From NCBI RefSeq assembly GCF_020852455.1, contig NZ_JADZAT010000009.1, positions 86,809-150,808 of the forward strand: a stretch of 64,000 nt of DNA, read 5' to 3'. Source of the DNA: Novosphingobium sp. (GTDB taxonomy: Bacteria > Pseudomonadota > Alphaproteobacteria > Sphingomonadales > Sphingomonadaceae). The position numbers and the translations under genes were made by a program. The notes under the pieces are model-generated. The model did not search any database. It was not told where the DNA came from and was given only the letters and a program-made list of their open reading frames with translations. Shown here one piece after another: positions 32,696 through 41,313 of the stretch. Position 1 is the stretch's first letter, and the number at the start of each line of letters is the position of its first letter.

Positions 32696-33739
32696 TCAGT
32701 TTTCGGCCAAAGCAAGCCGCGCCGCCTTGGCGAACAGCGTTGGCAGCCCTGCCTCGTCCAGACGGTCGAGCGGCCACCACTCGCCAGCCATTTTTGCCAG
32801 CCTAGCCCAATCGTTTCCCGAATAAAGCATCAATTGCAGATCGAGATCGAAATGGGTGAAGGAGTGGCGCACCACACCGCCGGGCTGCCATGACCCCGTC
32901 AGCGGCGGCTCAGCCTGCCCATCGCCGCGGGCGTTCCAGCCATCATCGGGCAGCGCCCGCATCCCGCCCAGCATGCCGCTGGCCGCCCGCCGCACCAGCC
33001 AGACCTTGCCCTCAGCGGCGATCCAGAACGCCTGCCCCCGGCGCTGCGGCTTGGCCGCCTTGGCCGGCTTGACCGGGAACCGCTCTGGCCCAAGCGGCCG
33101 CGCGGCGCAGTGATCCGCCAGCGGGCACAGCATGCAGCGCGGATTGCGCGGGGTGCAGATCGTGGCGCCAAGGTCCATCATTGCCTGGGCGAAATCGCCG
33201 GGGCGTTCGGCCGGGGTCAGTTCATCCACCCGATCGCGAATGGCGCCGCGCGCCTGCGGCAAGGGCAGGTCGATTGCATCAAGCCGCGCGACCACCCGTT
33301 CGACATTGGCGTCAACCACCGCGGCGCGCTCGCCAAAGGCGATCGCCGCCACCGCCGCCGCGGTATAGGCCCCCAGCCCCGGCAGCTTGCGCAGTTCGGC
33401 TTCGGTCCTGGGAAAGTCGCCGCCCCGCGCCGCCAGCGCCCGTGCGCAGGCCACCAGATTGCGGGCCCGCGAATAGTATCCAAGACCGGCCCAGGCGGCC
33501 ATCACTTCGGCCTCGTCTTCAGCGGCCAGCGCCATGACATCGCTCCACCGCGCGGTGAACTTTTCGAAATAGGGGATCACGGCGGCCACGGTGGTCTGCT
33601 GCAGCATCACTTCGCTCAGCCAGACGCGATAGGGATCGGGCGGCGGAACGCCGGGCGGGCTGCGCCAGGGCAGGCGGCGATGGCTGGCATCATACCAGGC
33701 CAGCAACAGCTGGGCGATCGTCTGCGCGCTGGCGTCCAT
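32696..33739 (-). CDS. mutY: A/G-specific adenine DNA glycosylase MutY
   Basis: A 347-residue base-excision repair enzyme that removes adenine opposite 8-oxoguanine. Catalytic Glu43 (SEVMLQQTTV) and Asp143 (VVDANVERV), the helix-hairpin-helix (LPGLGAYTAAAV) and the 4Fe-4S loop Cys195-x6-Cys202-x2-Cys205-x5-Cys211 are intact. The C-terminal Nudix-like domain recognises 8-oxoG. ATG 33739 begins MDASAQTIAQLLL. It is divergent from the DUF721 gene with 29 bp between starts, so the two promoters overlap. Confidence 0.95.
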   Translation of the reverse strand: MDASAQTIAQLLLAWYDASHRRLPWRSPPGVPPPDPYRVWLSEVMLQQTTVAAVIPYFEKFTARWSDVMALAAEDEAEVMAAWAGLGYYSRARNLVACARALAARGGDFPRTEAELRKLPGLGAYTAAAVAAIAFGERAAVVDANVERVVARLDAIDLPLPQARGAIRDRVDELTPAERPGDFAQAMMDLGATICTPRNPRCMLCPLADHCAARPLGPERFPVKPAKAAKPQRRGQAFWIAAEGKVWLVRRAASGMLGGMRALPDDGWNARGDGQAEPPLTGSWQPGGVVRHSFTHFDLDLQLMLYSGNDWARLAKMAGEWWPLDRLDEAGLPTLFAKAARLALAEN

Positions 33740-33768
33740 CGCCCGCCTATGGCATTGCCTGCAACCGA

Positions 33769-34302
33769 ATGGAACGGGAGAAGAAACCGCCAAAGCCCGA
33801 AGCGCGCCGCTATGAACGGCCGCGCGGTTCCGGCGTGCGCCCGATTGCCGAACTGATGCCCGAAGTGGGCCGCACCGCCTTCCGCCGCTTTGGCTTCATC
33901 CAGTCAAGCGTGGTTACCCGCTGGCCCGAGATTGTGGGCGAACGCCACGCACGGGTCTGCGCGCCCGAATCGATCCGCTTTGCCCAGGGCGAGAAGAGCG
34001 GCGGGATCCTGCAACTGGTGGTGGTGCCCGCCCATGCACCGATCATCAGCCATGTGATCCCCGAAATCATCGAGCGGGTGAACCGCTTCTTCGGTTACAA
34101 CGCGGTGGCCCGGGTCAAGCTTCGGCAAGGCGAGGTTAAGCCGCCGCCTGCTGAAAAGCGCGCCGCAGCGCCGCCGTCGCTCAAGCCGATCCCGATCGAG
34201 CTGGGCGACAGTCTGCGCGACATCGGCGACCTGGAACTGCGCGCGGTGCTTGAATCGCTGGCGCGCAGTTTGGGCGACAAGGACGGGAAGGACCAGGAGT
34301 GA
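33769..34302 (+). CDS. DUF721 / DciA-like protein
   Basis: A 177-residue protein with a DUF721 domain at about residues 25-115 (FRRFGFIQSSVVTRWPEIVGERHARVCAPESIRF). In many bacteria DUF721 proteins (DciA) load the replicative helicase DnaB. The C-terminal part is variable and charged, ending with KDGKDQE. It begins the run DUF721, dsbA-like genes, smc seen in other sphingomonads. Its TGA overlaps the GTG of the next gene. Confidence 0.82.
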   Translation: MEREKKPPKPEARRYERPRGSGVRPIAELMPEVGRTAFRRFGFIQSSVVTRWPEIVGERHARVCAPESIRFAQGEKSGGILQLVVVPAHAPIISHVIPEIIERVNRFFGYNAVARVKLRQGEVKPPPAEKRAAAPPSLKPIPIELGDSLRDIGDLELRAVLESLARSLGDKDGKDQE

Positions 34303-34976
34303 AAGGCAGGATTACTTTCGCCGCATTGGCCGTGCTGGCATCGGCTGCCAGCGCCGCCCCCAAGACGGTCGGGTGGAACTATGAGGTCAACCTTGGCGCC
34401 GACGGCAGCCACATCATGGGCAATCCCGCAGCACCGGTGAAGCTGGCCGAATATGTCAGCTACACCTGCCCGCATTGCGCGCAGTTCACCACCGAATCCG
34501 ATGGGCCGCTGCGGATCGGCTATGTCTCTTCGGGCAAGGTTTCCATCGAGGTGCGGCACCTGCTGCGCGATCCGATCGACCTGACCGTGGCGATGCTGAC
34601 CAATTGCGGGTCGAAGGACAAGTTCTTCCTCAACCACTCGGCCTTCATGCGCAGCCAGTCGACCTGGATCAAGCCGATGATGCAATCGACCAAGGCCCAG
34701 CAGCAGCGCTGGGTGAGCGGCACCCTGGCCCAGCGCAACCGCGCAATCGCCACCGATTTCCACTTCTACGCGATCATGCAGAGCCGCGGTTACGACCGGC
34801 TGACCACCGACAAGTGCCTGGCCGATCAGGCGCTGGCCCAGCGCCTTGGCAACCAGGCCAAGCAAGGCTATGCGCTGGGCGTGCGGTCAACCCCCAGTTT
34901 CACCATCAACGGCCGACTGCTCGACGCCACCAACACCTGGTCCGAGCTGCGCCCCCAGATCGATGCGAGCATGTAA
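34299..34976 (+). CDS. DsbA-like thioredoxin-domain protein (1 of 3)
   Basis: A 225-residue exported thiol oxidoreductase: signal peptide to about Ala20, then a DsbA fold with Cys57-Pro-His-Cys60 (SYTCPHCAQF) and cis-Pro in RSTPSFTING. CPHC is the oxidising DsbA-type active site. The start GTG 34299 overlaps the DUF721 stop. Two paralogues follow on the same strand. It may introduce disulfides into periplasmic proteins; the redox partner DsbB is not in the window. Confidence 0.85.
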   Translation: MKGRITFAALAVLASAASAAPKTVGWNYEVNLGADGSHIMGNPAAPVKLAEYVSYTCPHCAQFTTESDGPLRIGYVSSGKVSIEVRHLLRDPIDLTVAMLTNCGSKDKFFLNHSAFMRSQSTWIKPMMQSTKAQQQRWVSGTLAQRNRAIATDFHFYAIMQSRGYDRLTTDKCLADQALAQRLGNQAKQGYALGVRSTPSFTINGRLLDATNTWSELRPQIDASM

Positions 34977-34980
34977 CCCG

Positions 34981-35718
34981 ATGAAGAAGTCCCTTTCCGC
35001 GCTGACGATTGGTCTGCTGCTGTTTTCCGCCGAAGCCGGCCTCGCCGCCCAGGCCAAGCGCAAGGCCGCACCGGCCAAACCTGCCGCAATCGCCACGCTT
35101 GACCAGCGCGTCACGCTCAGCACTGATGACACGCCGATCCTAGGCAGCCCCGATGCGCCGGTGAAGCTGGTTGAATACATGTCGTACACCTGCCCACACT
35201 GTGCGCACTTCAACGAGGAATCGCATGTCGAGCTGCGCACCGGGATGGTGCGTTCGGGCAAGGTCTCGGTCGAACTGCGCCCGTTCATCCGCAACGAATT
35301 TGACCTGATCGCCAGCCTGCTGGTCACCTGCGGCCCCAAGGACAAGTGGTTCGGCAACAACGATGCCGTTTTCGCGGCCCAGGCCACCTGGTTCAATGAA
35401 CCGTCCGATCCGACCTACAAGCAGCGCTGGGCTGCCCTCGAAGAAAACAAGACTGCCCAGCATCGGATCGTGGCGCGTGATCTTGGCCTTTACGCAGTGA
35501 TGCAGAAGCGCGGTTACACACCTGCGCAGATGGACCTGTGCCTGGCCAACCAGGCGCGCGGTGCGCAGCTCCAGCAGATGACCGAGCAGGCGATGGCCGA
35601 AGGCGTCAACGGAACACCCAGCTTCAAGATCAACGGCAAGCGCCAGAGCGTCTATGGCTGGGCACAGCTGAAGCCCCTGATCGAGGCCGCACTGCTGCCC
35701 CCGCCCGCGACGATCTGA
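34981..35718 (+). CDS. DsbA-like thioredoxin-domain protein (2 of 3)
   Basis: A 245-residue exported paralogue of the preceding gene: signal peptide (KKSLSALTIGLLLFSAEAG), Ala/Lys/Pro linker, active site Cys71-Pro-His-Cys74 (SYTCPHCAHF) and cis-Pro in NGTPSFKING. It starts 4 bp after the first copy. Two extra Cys (LVTCGPKDKW and DLCLANQ) are shared with copy 1 (LTNCGSKDKF, DKCLADQ), supporting recent duplication. Confidence 0.86.
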   Translation: MKKSLSALTIGLLLFSAEAGLAAQAKRKAAPAKPAAIATLDQRVTLSTDDTPILGSPDAPVKLVEYMSYTCPHCAHFNEESHVELRTGMVRSGKVSVELRPFIRNEFDLIASLLVTCGPKDKWFGNNDAVFAAQATWFNEPSDPTYKQRWAALEENKTAQHRIVARDLGLYAVMQKRGYTPAQMDLCLANQARGAQLQQMTEQAMAEGVNGTPSFKINGKRQSVYGWAQLKPLIEAALLPPPATI

Positions 35719-35736
35719 TTCACCTGTGGAGAAGCC

Positions 35737-35754
35737 CGCCACCGGGCGGGCCGA
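35737..35754 (+). terminator. Stem-loop after second dsbA-like gene
   Basis: GCCCGCC (35737-35743) and GGCGGGC (35748-35754) form a 7-bp stem with a 4-nt loop, 18 bp past the stop. There is no T-run. It lies in the 102-bp gap before the third dsbA-like gene, so that gene may have its own promoter. Confidence 0.35.
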
Positions 35755-35820
35755 TCCTTCATCGCCGGACCCAACCCGGCTAGCCTTCACGACTCGCAAG
35801 CCCAAGGAATCACACGCGCC

Positions 35821-36579
35821 ATGACTGCCAACCGCAACCTGTTGCTCGCCTTTGCCGCTGCTCCGCTCGTCCTCGCCATGTCCGCCTGCAAGGGCGAAAG
35901 CGCCGGGGAAGGCGCTCCCACCGGCGATGCGATCGCCAAGGTCGCCGCTCCGGCCGGCCAGAAGTGGGAAGAGACGGTGCAGCAGACGGCGGGCGGCGGG
36001 ATGCTGCTGGGCAACCCCGATGCCCCGATCAAGCTGGTCGAATATGCTTCGTTGTCCTGTCCGCATTGTGCTGCGTTTGGCAAGGAATCGGCTGAAGGGT
36101 TGAAGAGCGAATTCGTCGCCTCGGGCCGGGTCAGCTATGAATTCCGCAGCTTTGCGATCCACCCGCAGGATATCCCGCTGACCATGCTGGTGCGGTGCGC
36201 TCCGAAGGAACTGTTCTTCCCGCTGGTCGATCAGGTCTTCGCCAATTTCGAAGCCATGAACGCACCGCTGCAAACCCCCGAGGTCCAACAACGCGCTCAG
36301 GCCGCCAGCAGCCTGCCGCCGGCCCAGCGCTTCCCGGCGCTGGCCGATGCGCTTGGCTTTACCGAATTCTTCGCCGCGCGCGGCATTTCGGTAGACCAGG
36401 CCCATGCCTGTCTGGCCAAGCTGGATACCGCCACCGAAATCGCCGAGCATTCCAAGAAGTACGGCGAATCCGGCATTTCCCAGACGCCGACCTTCGTGCT
36501 CAACGGCCGTCAGCTGCCTTCAGAAATGTCCGAATGGACCAAGATCGCCGAAGCGCTGCGCGCAGCCGGCGCGCGCTGA
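35821..36579 (+). CDS. DsbA-like thioredoxin-domain lipoprotein (3 of 3)
   Basis: A 252-residue DsbA-fold protein. The N-terminus ends in MSAC with Cys23, a probable though atypical lipobox, so it may be membrane-anchored. The active site is Cys80-Pro-His-Cys83 (LSCPHCAAF) with cis-Pro in SQTPTFVLNG. The middle helical domain differs from copies 1 and 2 (residues 120-190). Smc starts 32 bp downstream. The grouping of three DsbA paralogues beside smc is positional; no functional link to chromosome segregation is implied. Confidence 0.85.
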   Translation: MTANRNLLLAFAAAPLVLAMSACKGESAGEGAPTGDAIAKVAAPAGQKWEETVQQTAGGGMLLGNPDAPIKLVEYASLSCPHCAAFGKESAEGLKSEFVASGRVSYEFRSFAIHPQDIPLTMLVRCAPKELFFPLVDQVFANFEAMNAPLQTPEVQQRAQAASSLPPAQRFPALADALGFTEFFAARGISVDQAHACLAKLDTATEIAEHSKKYGESGISQTPTFVLNGRQLPSEMSEWTKIAEALRAAGAR

Positions 36580-36611
36580 GCGGCTGAAAGCGGAGACTGG
36601 CAGACCGGCTC

Positions 36612-39600
36612 ATGCGGATCAAGCGGCTCAAGCTCAGCGGTTTCAAGAGCTTTGTCGAGCCGGCGGAGCTGCGCATCGAGCCGGGCCTGACCGGGGTGGT
36701 CGGCCCCAACGGCTGCGGCAAATCCAACCTGCTTGAAGCGATCCGCTGGGTGATGGGCGAAAGCTCGCCCAAGTCGATGCGCAGCGGCGGGATGGAAGAC
36801 GTGATCTTCGCCGGCACCGCCCAGCGCCCGGCCCGTGACTTCGCCGAAGTGGTGCTGCTGGCCGATTCTGGCGACAACGACAGCGAAATGGAGGTCATGC
36901 GCCGGATCGAACGCGGGGCAGGCAGTGCCTACCGCGTCAACGGCCGCGATGTCCGGGCCAAGGACGTCTCGCTGATCTTCGCCGATGCCGCCACCGGCGC
37001 GCATTCGCCCGCGCTGGTCAGCCAGGGCAAGATCGCCGCAGTGATCGCCGCCAAACCGGCCGAACGGCGGATGATGCTGGAAGAGGCAGCGGGGATCGCC
37101 GGGCTGCACGTGCGCCGCAAGGACGCCGAACAGAAGCTGCGCGCGACCGAAGCCAACCTGGCGCGGCTGGAAGACCTGATGGGACAGCTCGACGCGCAGA
37201 TCGGTTCGCTGCGCCGCCAGGCCCGCGCCGCCGAACGCTACAAGGCGCTGTCCGACAAGATCCGTCTGGCCGAAGCCCGGCTGGTCTATGCCCGCTGGCG
37301 CGATGCCGCCGCCGCTGCCGAAGCCGCCCGCGCCGAGGCCCAGGGCGCAGATGCCCGCGTGGCCCAGGCCCAGGCCGCGATGAAGGCCGCGCAGGATGCC
37401 CAGCACCAGGCCGCCGAAGCACTGGCCGAAGCGCGCGACGAACTGGCCGACCGGCGCGACGATGCCAGCGCCCATGGTCACCGCATGGCGCAGCTCACCA
37501 GCCAGCTGGAAGCCGCCGAACAGCGGCTCAAGGATCTTGAACGCCAGCACCAGCGGCTGGAAGAAGATCGCGGCGATGCCGACCGGCTGACCCGGGACGC
37601 GGCGACCGCGCTGGCCAAGCTGGAGCGCGATCTGGCCGATGGCGAACAGGCGCTGGAAGCCGACGAGCGCCGCCGCCCGGTGGTCGCCGCCGCGCTGGAC
37701 GATGCCGACCGAAACCTGCGCCAGGCCGAACTCGCGCTGGCCAAGGCAACTGCCGATCAGGCCGGGGTCGAAGCCGAATGGCGCGTCGCCGATGCCGAAC
37801 TGGCGGCGGCCGAACAGCGGCTGGCACGCCTCGCCGGCGAACAGCGCCGCCAGGACGAGCTGCGCGCCGCGCTGGAGCGTGAAGGCGATCCGCTTGCCGC
37901 GCTGGCCCAAGCCGAGCAGGCGCGCGACAATGCCGCCAAGGCACTGGCCGAGGCCCGCACCGCGCTTGACCTGCAACAGGCCCGCAAGGCGGAACTGCAA
38001 GGCGCGCGCGACGCCGCCGGGTCGGCATTGGCCAGTGCCCGGGCCGAACTGGCCGGGATCGAGCGCGAATTCCAGGCGCTGAGCCGTGACCGCGAAGCCC
38101 GTGCGCGCCAGGCCAGCGGCAAGCACGGCCTGCCCCAGGCGCTCGACGTGGTACGTGCCGCGCCGGGCTATGAGCGCGCGCTGGCGGCGGTGCTGGGCCG
38201 CGATGCCAAGGCCCCGCTGGGTCCGGCGCAGCTAGGCGATGGCCGGTTCTGGACCGGGGCTGAAGCACCCGGGCCAGTGGCCGACAGTCTGGCCGCGCAT
38301 GTCACCCTGTGCCCTGCCGAACTCAAGGCCCGCCTGGCGCTGGTCCATGTCGCCGAAAGCGACGATAGCCGCGCACTGGGTCCGGGCGAATGGCTGGTCA
38401 CCAAAGCCGGGCGGATCCGGCGCTGGGACGGGTTTGTCGCGCAGGGCGAAGGCGCCGCCGAAGCCGCCCGGCTTGAGGCCGAGAACCGCTTTGCCGTGCT
38501 GGAAGCCGAACTGCCGGGCAAGCAGGCCGTGGTGACCGAAGCCGAGGCGGTTACCGCTGCTGTCCAGGCCGAATTGTCCGAATTGCAGACCGCACTGATC
38601 GCGACCGAACGCGGGCTGGCGCAGGCCGCCGAGGCGGAGCGTGCGGCGCTGCGCGCGGTCGATCAAGCCGAAGCGGCCAAGGCCCGGCTCGAACAGCGCC
38701 GCGCCGAACTGGCCGAGGCTGCGGGTGACATTGCCGAGCAGGTCAAGCTGGCCGAGGGTGAACGCGAAGCCGCCCGCGCCCGCCGGGCCGAACTGCCCGA
38801 TCCCGAAAGCGGCCGCGCACAGCTGGCCGCCGCGCAGGCCCGCCACGACGCCGCGCGGCAGGGCCTGCAATCCTCCACCGCCGGGCTTGCCGCGCATGAC
38901 CAGGCAATCGCCGTCGCGCGCGAGCGGACCAATTCGCTGCGCGGCGATATCAAGGGCTGGCAGGCCCGCGCCGGCGATGCCGCCAGCCGCCTCGCCGGGA
39001 TGGAACGCCGCTTTGAGGAAATCGCCGAAGAACGCGCGATTGTCGGCGCCAAGCCCGCCAGTCTGCTGCGCGAGATCGAGGCGGGCGACGAAGTGCGCAA
39101 GCGGATCACCGCCGAACTCGACGCGGCCGAAAGCAAGGTCGCCGAACTGGGCGAAAGCGCACGCCGGATCGAAACGCAATTTTCCCAGGCCAACGAAGCC
39201 CTGGCCAGCGCCCGCGAAAGCCGGGCCGGTGCCGCCGCCCGGGCCGAGAACGAGGAAGCCCGCCGCGCCGAGATGGCCGGCATCTCTGGCGAACGCTTCC
39301 AATGCCCGCCGCCGCTGCTGCCCGAACGGTTCGAGTTTGAGTCCGATGCGGTCGGCCCGGCCCCGCAGGAAAGCGCCGAGCATGACAAGCTGGTCGCCGA
39401 CCGTGAACGGCTTGGCCCGGTCAACCTGCTCGCCGCCGATGAACTGGCCGAGGCCGAGGGTCGGCACGGGACAAGCCTGGCCGAACAGGCCGAACTGACC
39501 GAAGCCGTCAGCCGCCTGCGCGGTTCGATCGGCAACCTCAACCGCGAAGGGCGCGAGCGGCTGCGGGTGGCGTTCGAGGCGGTCAACACCCATTTTCAGC

Positions 39601-40037
39601 GGCTGTTCACCAAGCTGTTCGAAGGCGGCCAGGCGCACCTGGCGCTGGTTGACAGCGATGACCCGCTTGAAGCCGGACTGGAAATCTTCGCGCAGCCGCC
39701 GGGCAAGCGGCTGCAGTCGCTGACCCTGCTGTCGGGCGGCGAACAGGCGCTGACAGCGGTGGCGCTGATCTTCGCGCTGTTCCTCACCAACCCGGCCCCG
39801 ATCTGCGTGCTCGACGAAGTCGACGCGCCGCTCGACGACGCCAACATCGAACGCTTCTGCGACCTGCTCGATGCAATGGTCGGCGAAACCGACACCCGCT
39901 ACCTGATCGTCACCCACAACGCCGTGACGATGAGCCGAATGCACCGCCTGTTCGGCGTGACCATGGTCGAACGCGGGGTTTCGCGGTTGGTCAGCGTGGA
40001 CCTTGAGGGGGCGGAAGAGCTGCTGGCGGCGGAGTGA
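36612..40037 (+). CDS. smc: Chromosome partition protein SMC
   Basis: A 1141-residue condensin ATPase. Walker A GPNGCGKS is at residues 31-38, two long Ala/Glu/Arg-rich coiled coils (about 165-500 and 640-930) flank a hinge region (about 500-630), and the C-terminal head carries the signature TLLSGGEQALTAVA and Walker B ICVLDEVDAPLDD. It compacts and resolves chromosomes with ScpA/ScpB, which are elsewhere. Length and layout are standard. The TGA overlaps the ATG of the next small gene. Confidence 0.96.
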   Translation: MRIKRLKLSGFKSFVEPAELRIEPGLTGVVGPNGCGKSNLLEAIRWVMGESSPKSMRSGGMEDVIFAGTAQRPARDFAEVVLLADSGDNDSEMEVMRRIERGAGSAYRVNGRDVRAKDVSLIFADAATGAHSPALVSQGKIAAVIAAKPAERRMMLEEAAGIAGLHVRRKDAEQKLRATEANLARLEDLMGQLDAQIGSLRRQARAAERYKALSDKIRLAEARLVYARWRDAAAAAEAARAEAQGADARVAQAQAAMKAAQDAQHQAAEALAEARDELADRRDDASAHGHRMAQLTSQLEAAEQRLKDLERQHQRLEEDRGDADRLTRDAATALAKLERDLADGEQALEADERRRPVVAAALDDADRNLRQAELALAKATADQAGVEAEWRVADAELAAAEQRLARLAGEQRRQDELRAALEREGDPLAALAQAEQARDNAAKALAEARTALDLQQARKAELQGARDAAGSALASARAELAGIEREFQALSRDREARARQASGKHGLPQALDVVRAAPGYERALAAVLGRDAKAPLGPAQLGDGRFWTGAEAPGPVADSLAAHVTLCPAELKARLALVHVAESDDSRALGPGEWLVTKAGRIRRWDGFVAQGEGAAEAARLEAENRFAVLEAELPGKQAVVTEAEAVTAAVQAELSELQTALIATERGLAQAAEAERAALRAVDQAEAAKARLEQRRAELAEAAGDIAEQVKLAEGEREAARARRAELPDPESGRAQLAAAQARHDAARQGLQSSTAGLAAHDQAIAVARERTNSLRGDIKGWQARAGDAASRLAGMERRFEEIAEERAIVGAKPASLLREIEAGDEVRKRITAELDAAESKVAELGESARRIETQFSQANEALASARESRAGAAARAENEEARRAEMAGISGERFQCPPPLLPERFEFESDAVGPAPQESAEHDKLVADRERLGPVNLLAADELAEAEGRHGTSLAEQAELTEAVSRLRGSIGNLNREGRERLRVAFEAVNTHFQRLFTKLFEGGQAHLALVDSDDPLEAGLEIFAQPPGKRLQSLTLLSGGEQALTAVALIFALFLTNPAPICVLDEVDAPLDDANIERFCDLLDAMVGETDTRYLIVTHNAVTMSRMHRLFGVTMVERGVSRLVSVDLEGAEELLAAE

Positions 40038-40249
40038 TGGCGACCTGCTGCGACCGCATGGCCTATGATCTCGAACAGATCTGCGCCCAACACACTGACC
40101 GGTATGACTGCCCGGATGCCTTGGTCGCCCAGATCAGGGGCGGATACGGCCTGATCATTCACGATGGCGGGCGCGGTGTGATAATGATCAGCTATTGTCC
40201 TTGGTGCGGGACCGAATTGCCTGAAATTGGCGATATCCCTTCCGATTAA
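40037..40249 (+). CDS. Small Cys-containing protein (DUF6980-like)
   Basis: A 70-residue protein with a double Cys at the N-terminus (MATCCDRM), YDCPDALV in the middle and a C-terminal YCPWCGTELP that looks like half of a zinc ribbon. It resembles the small DUF6980 proteins annotated in many bacteria, with no known role. ATG 40037 overlaps the smc stop (TGATG). It converges on soxR with a 4-nt overlap of stops. Confidence 0.7.
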   Translation: MATCCDRMAYDLEQICAQHTDRYDCPDALVAQIRGGYGLIIHDGGRGVIMISYCPWCGTELPEIGDIPSD

Positions 40250-40686
40250 TCCAGCACATACCGCGGCCCGGCCCCTGCCGCCCCGGCCCTATCTTCGCGG
40301 TTGTAGAGCTGGCAGCGCTGGAGGCTGAGGCAGCCGCAGCCGATGCATTCATCAAGCTTGGCGCGGGTGCGGTTGAGGAGCGCAATCCGCGCGTCGATTT
40401 CCTTGCGCAGCGAGCGGCTGATCTTCTGCCAGTCGTTGATCGTTGGCGTGCGGCCCTGTGGCAGTTTGGACAGTTCCGTCTCGATCTCGACCAGACCCAG
40501 CCCCAGCTTCTGCGCGATCAGGATGAAGCTGAGGCGGCGGATGTCGCTGCGCAGGAAACGGCGCTGGTTGCCGCTGGTGCGCAGCGACGAGATCAGCCCC
40601 TTGTCCTCGTAGAAGCGGATGGCCGAAACCGCGAGCCCGGTGCGGCGCGCAAGGTCTCCGATCGGCAGCAGGTCGTTGCGGTCCAT
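40246..40686 (-). CDS. soxR: Redox-sensitive MerR-family regulator SoxR
   Basis: A 146-residue [2Fe-2S] regulator. MerR HTH at residues 5-75 (IGDLARRTGLAVSAIRFYEDKGL), a dimerisation helix and the cluster loop Cys114-x2-Cys117-x-Cys119-x5-Cys125 (CIGCGCLSLQRC). Oxidation of the cluster by redox-cycling compounds or superoxide triggers DNA unwinding at 19-20 bp spacers. The SoxR box lies not next to its own start but 170 bp away, ahead of the divergent VOC gene; a palindromic repeat occupies the space between. Confidence 0.94.
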   Translation of the reverse strand: MDRNDLLPIGDLARRTGLAVSAIRFYEDKGLISSLRTSGNQRRFLRSDIRRLSFILIAQKLGLGLVEIETELSKLPQGRTPTINDWQKISRSLRKEIDARIALLNRTRAKLDECIGCGCLSLQRCQLYNREDRAGAAGAGPRYVLD

Positions 40687-40706
40687 ATGCTTGCTCCTAT
40701 CCCACT

Positions 40707-40836
40707 CCCGTTCGTCCTGAGGAGCCTGGAGGGCTGAGCTTGTCGAAGACCGGAAGGTGTCTCGAAGGACTGCTAGGTCGCAGTGCTTCGAGACGGGGCC
40801 TTCGACAAGTTCAGTCTCCTCCTCAGCACGAACGGG
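40707..40836 (+). repeat. Nested palindromic repeat in the soxR-VOC intergenic region
   Basis: Four nested pairs: 40707-40724 with 40819-40836 (17 of 18), CTGAGCTTGTCGAAG at 40734-40748 with 40800-40814 (14 of 15), GTCTCGAAG at 40759-40767 with 40786-40794, and ACTGC/GCAGT at the tip. The whole 130-bp element could fold into one long hairpin. It lies 20 bp upstream of the soxR start codon and contains the same core as the repeat in corC. Confidence 0.85.
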
Positions 40837-40854
40837 TTTGGAGATTCCGCTTGA

Positions 40855-40872
40855 CCTCAAGTTAGCTTGAGG
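40855..40872 (+). promoter_or_regulatory. SoxR box upstream of the VOC gene
   Basis: CCTCAAGTTAGCTTGAGG differs by one base from the enterobacterial SoxR operator as I know it. A TTGACC -35 (40851-40856) overlaps its left edge and GATAAA (40882-40887) is a loose -10 candidate, so the box lies in the promoter spacer as in MerR-type control. The VOC start is 64 bp downstream. Confidence 0.8.
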
Positions 40873-40935
40873 TTGCACAAAGATAAAGCGCCTTGATTCG
40901 TTTGCGCGGTAAACATCTGAACAAAGGACTTTTTC

Positions 40936-41307
40936 ATGCCGATCGGCTTTCTTGAACACGCCAATATCACGGTCAGCGATCCCGATCGCTCATCCGCCTT
41001 GCTGCAAAAATTGTGCAGCTGGCACGAACGCTGGCGCGGTCCTTCCCAGCTGGGCGGATGGACCATCCATGTCGGCAACGAGCGCGATTACCTGGCGATC
41101 TACACCGACGAAAAACCGCGCGAACGCTTTGCCAAGGGCGCGCCGCTCAACCACATCGGGCTGGTGGTCGACGATTTGGAGGCGGCCGAGCAGGTGGTGC
41201 TCCAGGCCGGGCTCGTGCCGTTCAATCACATGGACTACGAACCCGGGCGGCGGTTCTATTTCTTCGATTGGGACGGGATCGAGTTCGAGGTGGTCTCCTT
41301 CACCTAG
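40936..41307 (+). CDS. VOC-family (glyoxalase/dioxygenase fold) protein
   Basis: A 123-residue single VOC domain made of two beta-alpha-beta-beta-beta units. Metal-site positions fit: His in LEHANITVSDPDRS, His in NHIGLVVDDLE and Glu in DGIEFEVVSFT. Members include glyoxalases, dioxygenases and resistance proteins. AAAGGA lies 8 nt before the ATG. Its promoter carries a SoxR box, so it is the likely SoxR target, perhaps detoxifying or sequestering a redox-cycling compound. Substrate unknown. Confidence 0.85.
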   Translation: MPIGFLEHANITVSDPDRSSALLQKLCSWHERWRGPSQLGGWTIHVGNERDYLAIYTDEKPRERFAKGAPLNHIGLVVDDLEAAEQVVLQAGLVPFNHMDYEPGRRFYFFDWDGIEFEVVSFT

Positions 41308-41313
41308 AAGGGG

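Noticed and set aside
36510..39944. Two long minus-strand frames opposite smc (538 and 570 codons)
   Set aside because: Gly/Phe/Leu-rich mirror translations of the SMC coiled coil; smc itself is complete.
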